DNA of 64,000 nucleotides from Streptomyces sp. NBC_00273 (GTDB lineage: Bacteria > Actinomycetota > Actinomycetes > Streptomycetales > Streptomycetaceae), in NCBI RefSeq assembly GCF_036178145.1, contig NZ_CP108067.1, positions 3,286,001-3,350,000 on the forward strand, given 5' to 3'. A program made the position numbers and the translations under genes. Below the pieces are notes generated by a model that had not been told where the DNA came from, searched no databases, and saw only the letters and a program-made list of their open reading frames with translations. Shown piece after piece: positions 17,170 through 24,435 of the stretch. Positions within the stretch are counted from its first letter, which is position 1. Each line of letters starts with the position of its first letter.

Positions 17170-18138
17170 ATGATCACCATGACGGCCCTGCACTCCAACC
17201 CGTTTTTCGACCGCCTCGCCGACGCCGAAAACATCCTGGTCACCGGTGCGGGCGGCGGCTTCGACATCTACGCCGGCCTCCCCGTGGCCCTGTCCCTCAT
17301 GCACCAGGGCAAACGGGTCCACCTCGCGAACCTCTCCTTCAGCACGCTCGCCGGGCTGCCCTCCGAGGCGTGGGTGGCCCCCGACCTGGCCGCCGTCACC
17401 CCCGACTCCGCGCCCCACCTGTCCTACTTCCCCGAACGGACCCTGGCCCAGTGGCTGGAGGCGCACGGATACCCGGCCGTCGTGTACGCCTTCCCCCAGA
17501 CCGGGGTGCAGCCGCTGCGCGCCGCCTACCGCGAGCTGATCGACCTCCACCACATCGACGCGGTCGTCCTGGTCGACGGCGGCACGGACATCCTGATGCG
17601 GGGCGACGAAGCGGGCCTCGGCACGCCCGAGGAGGACCTCACCAGCGTCGCTGCACTGGCCGCGCTGGAGGACGTACCCCAGCGCCTCGTCATATCGGTG
17701 GGTTTCGGTGTGGACGCGTATCACGGGGTCAGTCACGGCTTGGTGCTGGAGAACATCGCGGCGCTGGAGCGCGCCGGCGCCTACCTCGGCGCGTTCTCCC
17801 TACCGCGTGCCACCAGGGAGGGCGCTCTCTTCCTGGACGCGGTGGCCCACGCCCAGGAGCAGACCCCGGACCGGCCCAGCATCGTGAACGGCTCGATCGC
17901 CGCGGCCGTCCGGGGTTCTTTCGGCGACGTGCAGTTCACCAGCCGCACGCGGGGCAGCGAGCTCTTCGTGAACCCGCTGATGTCGCTGTGCTTCGCCTTC
18001 GACCTGCCGGGGCTCGCCGCGCGCTGCCTCTACCTGGACCGCATCGAGGACACCCACCTGATGCGCCAGGTCCACTCCCGGATCGCCGAGTTCCGCGAGG
18101 ACCTGGTCACCCGTCCGTCCCGCCGCATCCCCCACTGA
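17170..18138 (+). CDS. DUF1152 domain-containing protein
   Basis: 322 residues if ATG 17170 is used; ATG 17179 is equally possible. No Shine-Dalgarno is visible before either, so a leaderless transcript is plausible. 'NILVTGAGGGFDIYAGLPVALSL' looks like a nucleotide-binding beta-loop-alpha start. 'AVVLVDGGTDILMRGDEAGLGTPEEDLTSVAA' is the most conserved DUF1152 block. The protein appears soluble with a Rossmann-like fold. Function unknown. A terminator-like element is not obvious in the 133 bp after it. Confidence 0.75.
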   Translation: MITMTALHSNPFFDRLADAENILVTGAGGGFDIYAGLPVALSLMHQGKRVHLANLSFSTLAGLPSEAWVAPDLAAVTPDSAPHLSYFPERTLAQWLEAHGYPAVVYAFPQTGVQPLRAAYRELIDLHHIDAVVLVDGGTDILMRGDEAGLGTPEEDLTSVAALAALEDVPQRLVISVGFGVDAYHGVSHGLVLENIAALERAGAYLGAFSLPRATREGALFLDAVAHAQEQTPDRPSIVNGSIAAAVRGSFGDVQFTSRTRGSELFVNPLMSLCFAFDLPGLAARCLYLDRIEDTHLMRQVHSRIAEFREDLVTRPSRRIPH

Positions 18139-18271
18139 CCCGATGCCGGGTTCGACGGCGGCCCGCGCGGCGGCGGTGAAACGCGCGGTGGGGTGTCCGC
18201 GTCACCGCGAACACCCCACTTGAACGGCTCGCCCACGCCCAACAGGGCGTCATGGCAGGGGTGCAGGGCAG

Positions 18272-18949
18272 CTATTCCCGGCGTGCGACATCCCCCGCTC
18301 CGCCGGCTCCGTACGATTCGCGGAAGACGGTGCGCTCCCGGGCACGCCGACCTGGATGGCGCTGTTCCTGCGCCGGATGGCCGACCGACACCAACAGGGC
18401 GATGGCCAGGTCGTCACGGCCATCGATCCCGATCACCTTCTTCACCTTCGCCTCGTCCCAACCGTTCATGGGCGAAGTCGCCAGGCCCATCTCCGTCGCG
18501 GCAAGCATCACGAACGATGCCGCGATCATGGCGTCCTTGACCGCGTACTCCCGCAGCAAACCCCGCTGGTCGAGATCTTCCTGGAACACCCGTGACGCGG
18601 CGGAGAACATCGCGACGAACTCGTCGTTCCACGCTCCGCTGCGCCGCGCCTGCTCGTAGACGTCGCTGCGGTCATCACGCCACGATTGGGGCTCGGCGAC
18701 GAAGACCAGTACGACCGGGGCTTCTTGCGGCTGGGGCTGGCCCCCCGTGGCCCATGCCAGCCCCGCACGGCCCTCGTCCGTGGATACCACGACGATGGAC
18801 CGGTCCTGCAGGTTCCAGCTGGTGGGAGCCTCAACGGCAAGACCGAGAAGCGCGTCGAGCGTGGCCTCCGGAATCGGGACGGGCAGGTAGTGGCGGACGG
18901 TGCGGCGGGTGCGGATCGCTTCTGCGACGGACATCGCGGGACTCGTCAT
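18272..18949 (-). CDS. Nitroreductase family protein
   Basis: 225 residues from ATG 18949. 'SVAEAIRTRRTVRHYLPVPIPEATLDALLGLAVEAPTSWNLQDRSIVVV' gives the FMN-phosphate Arg-Arg-Ser-like patch and the 'APS..N.QP' loop. 'VKDAMIAASFVMLAATEMGLATSPMNGWDEAKVKKVIGI' is the second FMN-contact region. It would reduce quinones or nitro compounds with NAD(P)H. The divergent HxlR regulator and the dyads between them suggest induction by electrophiles or quinones, as known for other HxlR/nitroreductase pairs. Confidence 0.9.
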   Translation of the reverse strand: MTSPAMSVAEAIRTRRTVRHYLPVPIPEATLDALLGLAVEAPTSWNLQDRSIVVVSTDEGRAGLAWATGGQPQPQEAPVVLVFVAEPQSWRDDRSDVYEQARRSGAWNDEFVAMFSAASRVFQEDLDQRGLLREYAVKDAMIAASFVMLAATEMGLATSPMNGWDEAKVKKVIGIDGRDDLAIALLVSVGHPAQEQRHPGRRARERTVFRESYGAGGAGDVARRE

Positions 18950-18962
18950 GCCACTCACTATT

Positions 18963-19002
18963 GGAGAGTCACTCTCCATCAGGAAGAGGGCACTATTTAG
19001 TG
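18963..19002. promoter_or_regulatory. HxlR-type operator region
   Basis: Two dyads: GGAGAGT-c-ACTCTCC (18963-18977, perfect) and CACTA-tt-TAGTG (18991-19002, perfect). A further CACTATT lies at 18956 and ACTCTCC recurs at 19007. The second dyad resembles the ACTA/TAGT sites of HxlR/YodB-type quinone sensors. The region separates the nitroreductase start from the hxlR start. Confidence 0.6.
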
Positions 19003-19017
19003 CGTTACTCTCCCCGC

Positions 19018-19413
19018 ATGAAGACCACTGTGGAATCGTCCGGGCTGCCGGCCGACGTCTACTCCGCGAAGTGCCCGACCCGCCAGGTCCTCGATCACAT
19101 CTCCGGCAAGTGGACCATTCTCGTCGTGGACGCCCTCCTCGAAGGCACCCTGAGGTACACCGAATTGAGTCGGCGCATCGAGGGCGTGTCACAGAAGATG
19201 CTCACCCAGACCCTGCGCGGCCTCGAAGCCGACGGGTTCGTCGCCCGCACCGTGTTTCCCACCGTCCCGCCCCGGGTCGAATACGACCTGACGGAGCTCG
19301 GCCGCAGCCTCGCGGGGCCGATCACCGCGCTCCGTCAGTGGACGGAGACCCACATCAACGAGATCGAGCAGGCCCGGGCCCGGGCCACGGCGGAGGCTGG
19401 GAAAGCCCCCTGA
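19018..19413 (+). CDS. HxlR-family transcriptional regulator
   Basis: 131 residues. 'CPTRQVLDHISGKWTILVVDALLEGTLRYTELSRRIEGVSQKMLTQTLRGLEADGFVARTVFPTVPPRVEYDLTELGRSL' is the full HxlR winged helix. Cys20 precedes the DNA-binding domain in the position where redox-sensing relatives carry their reactive cysteine. It is divergent from the nitroreductase gene and probably regulates it together with itself. A strong terminator follows 32 bp after its stop. Confidence 0.93.
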   Translation: MKTTVESSGLPADVYSAKCPTRQVLDHISGKWTILVVDALLEGTLRYTELSRRIEGVSQKMLTQTLRGLEADGFVARTVFPTVPPRVEYDLTELGRSLAGPITALRQWTETHINEIEQARARATAEAGKAP

Positions 19414-19445
19414 GCAGGAGCACCAAAGAGTAGGTCCACAACGCC

Positions 19446-19478
19446 GAGAGGGTGCCGACCCGTGGTCGGCACCCTCTC
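19446..19478. terminator. Bidirectional terminator between hxlR and nrdJ
   Basis: Perfect 15-bp stem GAGAGGGTGCCGACC / GGTCGGCACCCTCTC with a 3-base loop, 33 bp after hxlR and 68 bp after nrdJ on the other strand. Confidence 0.85.
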
Positions 19479-19545
19479 TCACGTGCAGATCAGCACCCTC
19501 AGCAGCAGATGCTCAAGGTTGTAACGGGTGCGATCCCGCCCGGTT

Positions 19546-22434
19546 TCAGCTGCAGCCGCTCGTCGAGCCGCAGCCCTCGCAGATGTAGCAGGAGCCGGCG
19601 CGCTGCATCTTCGTACCGCAGGAGAAGCAGAGCGGCGCGTCGGCGGAGACGCCGAGCTGCATCTCGACCAGTTCGGCGCTGCTGTGCGCCGTCTTCGGGG
19701 CCGGAACCGAGACGGCCGCGACCGGCTTCGGGGCGGACGGGACCGCGGCCAGCGGGGTCGCCTGCATCAGGGACTCGGTGTCCAGCTCGTCCTCGAGCGG
19801 CTCGTAGGAGCCGGTGTCCAGGTGACGCTGGCGCTCCTCGGCGGTGTGGATGCCGAGGGCCGAGCGGGTCTCGAAGGGCAGGAAGTCCAGCGCCAGACGA
19901 CGGAAGATGTAGTCGACGATCGACTGCGCCATCCGCACGTCCGGGTCGTCCGTCATGCCGGCCGGCTCGAAGCGCATGTTGGTGAACTTCGAGACGTAGG
20001 TCTCCAGCGGAACGCCGTACTGCAGACCGACCGAGACGGCGATCGAGAAGGCGTCCATCATGCCCGCGAGGGTCGAGCCCTGCTTGGACATCTTCAGGAA
20101 GACCTCGCCCAGACCGTCGTCCGGGTAGGAGTTCGCCGTCATGTAACCCTCGGCGCCACCGACCGTGAAGGAGGTGGTGATGCCCGGGCGGCCCTTGGGA
20201 AGGCGCTTGCGGACGGGGCGGTACTCGATGACCTTCTCGACGGTGGCGCGGATGGTCTCCTCCGTCTTGGCGGTGACCTCCTCCTTCTCCTGCTCCTTCT
20301 TCTTGGCGGAGAGGGGCTGGCCGACCTTGCAGTTGTCGCGGTAGATCGCGAGCGCCTTGACGCCCATCTTCCACGCCTCGAAGTAGATCTCCTCGATCTC
20401 CTCGACGGTCGCCGTCTCCGGCATGTTGACCGTCTTCGAGATCGCGCCGGAGATCCAGGGCTGGATCGCGGCCATCATGCGGACGTGACCCATCGCGGAG
20501 ATGGAGCGCTCGCCCATGGCGCAGTCGAACACCGAGTAGTGCTCGGCCTTCAGGCCCGGGGCGTCGACGACCACGCCGTGCTCGGCGATGTGGGAGACGA
20601 TCGCCTCGACCTGCTCCTCCTGGTAGCCCAGGCGGCGCAGGGCCTGCGGGACGGTGCCGTTGACGATCTGCATCGAGCCGCCGCCGACGAGCTTCTTGAA
20701 CTTGACCAGGGCCAGGTCCGGCTCGACACCGGTGGTGTCGCAGGACATCGCGAGACCGATGGTGCCGGTCGGCGCGAGGACGGAGGCCTGGGAGTTGCGG
20801 AAGCCGTTCTTCTCGCCGAGGCGCAGGACGTCCTGCCAGGCCTCGGTGGCCGCGGCCCAGATGCTGTTGTCCAGGTCCTCGGTGCGCGGCGCGACGGCGT
20901 TGGCGTCGGCGTGCTGCTTCATGACGCGCTTGTGGGACTCGGCGTTGCGGGCGTAGCCGTCGTAGGGGCCGACGATGGCGGCCAGCTCGGCGGAACGCTT
21001 GTACGCGGTGCCGGTCATCAGCGAGGTGATCGACGCGGCGAGGGTACGGCCGCCGTCGGAGTCGTACGCGTGGCCGGTGGCCATCAGCAGGGCGCCGAGG
21101 TTGGCGTAGCCGATGCCCAGCTGACGGAAGGCGCGGGTGTTGTCGCCGATCTTCTGCGTCGGGAAGTCCGCGAAGCAGATGGAGATGTCCATCGCGGTGA
21201 TGACGAGCTCGACGACCTTGGCGAAGCGCTCGGCGTCGAAGGACTGGTTGCCCTTGCCGTCGTCGTTCAGGAACTTCATCAGGTTGAGCGAGGCGAGGTT
21301 GCAGGACGTGTTGTCCAGGTGCATGTACTCGCTGCACGGGTTCGACGCGGTGATGCGGCCGGACTCGGGGCAGGTGTGCCAGTTGTTGATCACGCCGTCG
21401 TACTGGATGCCCGGGTCGGCACAGGCCCACGCGGCCTCGGCGAGCTTGCGGAAGAGCGCCTTGGCGTCGACCTTCTCGATGACCTCACCGGTCATGCGGG
21501 CACGCAGGCCGAACTCGGTGCCGTTCTCGACGGCCGTCATGAACTCGTCGTTCACGCGGACGGAGTTGTTGGCGTTCTGGTACTGGACGGACGTGATGTC
21601 GTCGCCGCCCAGGTCCATGTCGAAGCCCGCGTCGCGCAGGGCGCGGATCTTCTCCTCCTCCTTCACCTTGGTCTCGATGAAGGCCTCGACGTCCGGGTGG
21701 TCCACGTCCAGGACGACCATCTTGGCCGCGCGGCGGGTGGCGCCGCCCGACTTGATCGTTCCGGCGGACGCGTCGGCGCCGCGCATGAAGGAGACCGGGC
21801 CGGAGGCGTTGCCGCCGGAGGAGAGGAGCTCCTTGGAGGAGCGGATGCGGGAGAGGTTCAGGCCGGCACCGGAGCCGCCCTTGAAGATCATGCCCTCTTC
21901 CTTGTACCAGTCGAGGATCGACTCCATGGAGTCGTCGACGGCCAGGATGAAGCAAGCGGAGACCTGCTGCGGCTGGGGCGTACCGACGTTGAACCACACC
22001 GGGGAGTTGAAGCTGAAGATCTGGTGCAGGAGGGCGTAGGTCAGCTCGTGCTCGAAGATCTCCGCGTCGGCGGGAGACGAGAAGTAGTCGAAGTCCTCGC
22101 CGGCCTTCGTGTACGTCTTCACGATCCGGTCGATCAGCTGCTTCAGACCGGTCTCTCGCTGCGGAGTGCCGACCGCGCCGCGGAAGTACTTGCTGGTGAC
22201 GATGTTGACCGCGTTCACCGACCAGAAGTCGGGGAACTCGACACCGCGCTGCTCGAAGTTGACCGAGCCGTCGCGCCAGTTGGTCATGACGACGTCACGG
22301 CGCTCCCAGCTCACCTCGTCGTAAGGGTGCACGCCCGGGGTGGTGTGGATGCGCTCGATACGCAGGCCGCCCTTGGCAGCCTTGGTCCCCTTGGCGCGGG
22401 AACCACGTGCCGAGCTGCTCGCCGTCTCTGTCAT
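19546..22434 (-). CDS. nrdJ: Adenosylcobalamin-dependent (class II) ribonucleoside-diphosphate reductase
   Basis: 962 residues from ATG 22434, with ggaggaa eight bases upstream. 'FNSPVWFNVG', 'SACFILAVDDSMESI', 'GGSGAGLNLSRIRSS', 'NPCSEYMHLDNTSCNLASLNLMKF' (substrate-site Cys and loop Asn/Cys/Glu) and 'SVLAPTGTIGLAMSCDTTGVEPDLALV' are class II NrdJ signatures. The C-terminus carries 'LCFSCGTKMQRAGSCYICEGCG', a Cys-rich zinc-finger-like tail that also holds the redox-active cysteines. It makes deoxyribonucleotides without oxygen dependence, using vitamin B12. The gene follows nrdR after 144 bp on the same strand; in streptomycetes nrdR and nrdJ form an operon. Confidence 0.96.
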   Translation of the reverse strand: MTETASSSARGSRAKGTKAAKGGLRIERIHTTPGVHPYDEVSWERRDVVMTNWRDGSVNFEQRGVEFPDFWSVNAVNIVTSKYFRGAVGTPQRETGLKQLIDRIVKTYTKAGEDFDYFSSPADAEIFEHELTYALLHQIFSFNSPVWFNVGTPQPQQVSACFILAVDDSMESILDWYKEEGMIFKGGSGAGLNLSRIRSSKELLSSGGNASGPVSFMRGADASAGTIKSGGATRRAAKMVVLDVDHPDVEAFIETKVKEEEKIRALRDAGFDMDLGGDDITSVQYQNANNSVRVNDEFMTAVENGTEFGLRARMTGEVIEKVDAKALFRKLAEAAWACADPGIQYDGVINNWHTCPESGRITASNPCSEYMHLDNTSCNLASLNLMKFLNDDGKGNQSFDAERFAKVVELVITAMDISICFADFPTQKIGDNTRAFRQLGIGYANLGALLMATGHAYDSDGGRTLAASITSLMTGTAYKRSAELAAIVGPYDGYARNAESHKRVMKQHADANAVAPRTEDLDNSIWAAATEAWQDVLRLGEKNGFRNSQASVLAPTGTIGLAMSCDTTGVEPDLALVKFKKLVGGGSMQIVNGTVPQALRRLGYQEEQVEAIVSHIAEHGVVVDAPGLKAEHYSVFDCAMGERSISAMGHVRMMAAIQPWISGAISKTVNMPETATVEEIEEIYFEAWKMGVKALAIYRDNCKVGQPLSAKKKEQEKEEVTAKTEETIRATVEKVIEYRPVRKRLPKGRPGITTSFTVGGAEGYMTANSYPDDGLGEVFLKMSKQGSTLAGMMDAFSIAVSVGLQYGVPLETYVSKFTNMRFEPAGMTDDPDVRMAQSIVDYIFRRLALDFLPFETRSALGIHTAEERQRHLDTGSYEPLEDELDTESLMQATPLAAVPSAPKPVAAVSVPAPKTAHSSAELVEMQLGVSADAPLCFSCGTKMQRAGSCYICEGCGSTSGCS

Positions 22435-22578
22435 GCCGCTTCCTCCCATATGCGGGCAAAAACGCCCTAAAGTGCCATCGATATTCCGCGGCACAGTGCT
22501 GTGTCTTGTATCTACGTCTCTTCGCCTGGCCGACCGGCCGCGTCACGACGCGTGAGCGCCGCGGCACGGATGGCCCGA

Positions 22579-23091
22579 TCAGTCGGCGGCGGAGGCGGGC
22601 ACGGGGACCTGGGCGGTCCCACCGAGCTCGCACTCTTCAGGATGAGACCGCGACACGCGGAGTTCCGCGATGGCGGTCTCGAAGTCTTCAAGGGTGTCGA
22701 AAGCTTTGTAAACGGAAGCGAAGCGCAGGTACGCGACCAGGTCGAGTTCCTGCAACGGGCCGAGTATCGCCAGACCCACGTCGTGGGTGGTCAGCTCGGC
22801 ACTCCCGGTGGCGCGCAGCGCCTCCTCGACCCGCTGGCCGAGCTTGGCGAGGGCGTCCTCGGTGACCGGCCGCCCCTGGCACGCCTTGCGCACGCCGGAG
22901 ATGACCTTGGTCCGACTGAAGGGTTCGGTCACCCCGCTGCGCTTGATCACCATCAGCGAGGCCGTCTCCACCGTCGTGAATCGACGGGAGCAGTCGGGGC
23001 ACTGACGGCGCCTGCGGATCGACGTGCCGTCGTCCGTGGTGCGGCTGTCGACGACGCGACTGTCGGGGTGCCTGCAGAAGGGGCAGTGCAT
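22579..23091 (-). CDS. nrdR: Transcriptional repressor NrdR
   Basis: 170 residues. The N-terminal zinc ribbon has paired cysteines '[17 protein letters not shown]' and '[17 protein letters not shown]'. The ATP-cone follows: '[29 protein letters not shown]'. NrdR senses the ATP/dATP ratio and represses ribonucleotide reductase genes through paired NrdR boxes. Two such boxes can be read upstream at 23226 and 23257, implying autoregulation of nrdRJ. Normal family length is about 150-180. Confidence 0.96.
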   Translation of the reverse strand: MHCPFCRHPDSRVVDSRTTDDGTSIRRRRQCPDCSRRFTTVETASLMVIKRSGVTEPFSRTKVISGVRKACQGRPVTEDALAKLGQRVEEALRATGSAELTTHDVGLAILGPLQELDLVAYLRFASVYKAFDTLEDFETAIAELRVSRSHPEECELGGTAQVPVPASAAD

Positions 23092-23145
23092 GGTTCCCTC
23101 ACCCTCCCATTTGGCACGACCGAATCACCCCACGGAGCCCCTGAA

Positions 23146-23166
23146 CGACGGAGTCGGACTCCGTCG
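23146..23166. promoter_or_regulatory. Hairpin in the nrdR leader region
   Basis: CGACGGAGT, spacer cgg, ACTCCGTCG: perfect 9-bp arms 55 bp upstream of the nrdR start. It could be an mRNA leader hairpin or a protein site; nothing decides between them. Confidence 0.4.
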
Positions 23167-23225
23167 GGGGCTCGTGAAGCAGCCACCAGCATATGCGATG
23201 CCGGGGCCCTCGGAAGACCCGAGGA

Positions 23226-23272
23226 CCACAACCTCTGGGTGGCCGCGCTCATCCAACCACTAGATCTTGGGT
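23226..23272. promoter_or_regulatory. Tandem NrdR boxes of nrdRJ
   Basis: CCACAACCTCTGGGTG (23226-23241) and CCACTAGATCTTGGGT (23257-23272). The second matches the published NrdR-box pattern aCaCwAtATaTwGtgt at most informative positions; the first is weaker. They are exactly 31 bp apart, about three helical turns, the known spacing for paired NrdR boxes. Confidence 0.65.
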
Positions 23273-23406
23273 TGTGGCGGATTTACACGGCTCTGCGTGT
23301 CGCGGCGTCCGATGGGCGGACGCACGACCCTCCGATGCCACACTGGGGGCAGCCCGAAAGGCGGCGATCCGACCGGGAACGGTACCGTAGGCGGCGAATG
23401 CCGGTC

Positions 23407-23420
23407 CGAACCCGCGTTCG
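23407..23420. promoter_or_regulatory. Possible second LexA site
   Basis: CGAACCCGCGTTCG, a palindrome extended to CCGAAC/GTTCGG. It has the CGAAC-N4-GTTCG form of an SOS box but an atypical GC-rich spacer. It lies 76 bp upstream of the clear SOS box. Confidence 0.4.
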
Positions 23421-23482
23421 GCGAACCGATCGTCCATACACCCCTTGATATGCCCACGCAGGACGATCTGCGATTTTTCACT

Positions 23483-23496
23483 CGAACGTGTGTTTG
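23483..23496. promoter_or_regulatory. SOS (LexA) box of lexA
   Basis: CGAACGTGTGTTTG fits the Gram-positive/actinobacterial consensus CGAAC-N4-GTT(C/T)G, 64 bp before the lexA start codon. It indicates LexA autoregulation. Confidence 0.85.
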
Positions 23497-23559
23497 GCGC
23501 AACCTTTCGAAAGCTACTACCGTTGTCCAGCTAGGGAGAACATTTCGAGAGGGGCCGAC

Positions 23560-24354
23560 GTGACCACCACCGCAGACAGTGCCGCCATTACCGCCCAGAA
23601 CCGCTCCCAGAGCCGACTCGAGCCGGTGCATGCCATGAACGACGCAAACCTGAACCCGGATGCGGAGCCCGCAGTACGCCCCGCACGCTCGCTGCCAGGT
23701 CGACCTCCAGGCATCCGCGCCGACAGCTCCGGGCTCACGGACCGGCAGCGGAGGGTCATCGAGGTCATTCGCGACTCCGTGCAGCGGCGGGGTTACCCGC
23801 CGTCGATGCGGGAGATCGGCCAGGCGGTCGGCCTGTCCAGCACCTCGTCGGTCGCACACCAGCTGATGGCCCTGGAGCGCAAGGGCTTCCTGCGCCGTGA
23901 CCCGCACCGCCCCCGGGCCTACGAGGTGCGCGGCTCCGACCAGCCCAGCTCGCAGCCCACGGACACCACCGGCAAGCCCGCCGCCTCCTACGTTCCCCTG
24001 GTCGGCCGGATCGCGGCCGGCGGCCCGATCCTCGCCGAGGAGTCGGTCGAGGACGTCTTCCCGCTCCCCCGCCAGCTGGTCGGCGACGGCGAGCTCTTCG
24101 TCCTCAAGGTCGTCGGCGACTCGATGATCGAGGCCGCCATCTGTGACGGCGACTGGGTCACGGTCCGTCGCCAGCCGGTCGCGGAGAACGGTGACATCGT
24201 CGCCGCGATGCTCGACGGCGAGGCCACGGTCAAGCGCTTCAAGCGCGAGGACGGCCACGTCTGGCTCCTCCCGCACAACGCCGCCTACCAGCCGATTCCC
24301 GGCGACGAGGCGACGATCCTCGGCAAGGTCGTCGCGGTACTGCGTCGGGTCTGA
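23560..24354 (+). CDS. lexA: SOS repressor LexA
   Basis: 264 residues from GTG 23560 (preceded by gagagggg); ATG 23638 is an alternative. Residues ~56-125 form the winged helix '[44 protein letters not shown]'. The self-cleavage bond is Ala153-Gly154 in 'GRIAAGGPI'; the catalytic dyad is Ser188 ('VGDSM') and Lys225 ('ATVKRF'). The ~55-residue N-terminal extension is usual in streptomycetes. RecA-stimulated self-cleavage lifts repression of DNA repair genes. A perfect-looking SOS box is present upstream. It is divergent from nrdRJ and convergent with the DinG-type helicase gene. Confidence 0.97.
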   Translation: MTTTADSAAITAQNRSQSRLEPVHAMNDANLNPDAEPAVRPARSLPGRPPGIRADSSGLTDRQRRVIEVIRDSVQRRGYPPSMREIGQAVGLSSTSSVAHQLMALERKGFLRRDPHRPRAYEVRGSDQPSSQPTDTTGKPAASYVPLVGRIAAGGPILAEESVEDVFPLPRQLVGDGELFVLKVVGDSMIEAAICDGDWVTVRRQPVAENGDIVAAMLDGEATVKRFKREDGHVWLLPHNAAYQPIPGDEATILGKVVAVLRRV

Positions 24355-24373
24355 CCCCGCCGCCCCCATTCAG

Positions 24374-24412
24374 CCCCCGGGACCCACTGCGCCGGTTCCG
24401 GGGGTTGTTCTG
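24374..24412 (+). terminator. lexA terminator
   Basis: CCCCCGGGACC (24374-24384) pairs with GGTTCCGGGGG (24394-24404) with one mismatch, followed by TTGTTCTG. It is 20 bp after the lexA stop. Confidence 0.75.
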
Positions 24413-24435
24413 TTCTCTGCGGCCGACCGCGAGAA

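Noticed and set aside
19528..22470. A very long open frame antisense to nrdJ, and similar ones opposite dinG and the NIS synthetases.
   Set aside because: High-GC DNA gives long antisense frames. Their products are Asp/Val/Gly/Leu-rich with no family features, and the sense genes are certain.
22435..22578. Possible cobalamin riboswitch before nrdJ.
   Set aside because: The gap is only 144 bp and no B12-box-like conserved core was seen. In streptomycetes the B12 riboswitch is known on the class Ia nrdABS genes, not nrdJ.
23193..23563. Short plus-strand frames between nrdR and lexA.
   Set aside because: They overlap the NrdR and SOS boxes and show no natural codon pattern; the region is regulatory.
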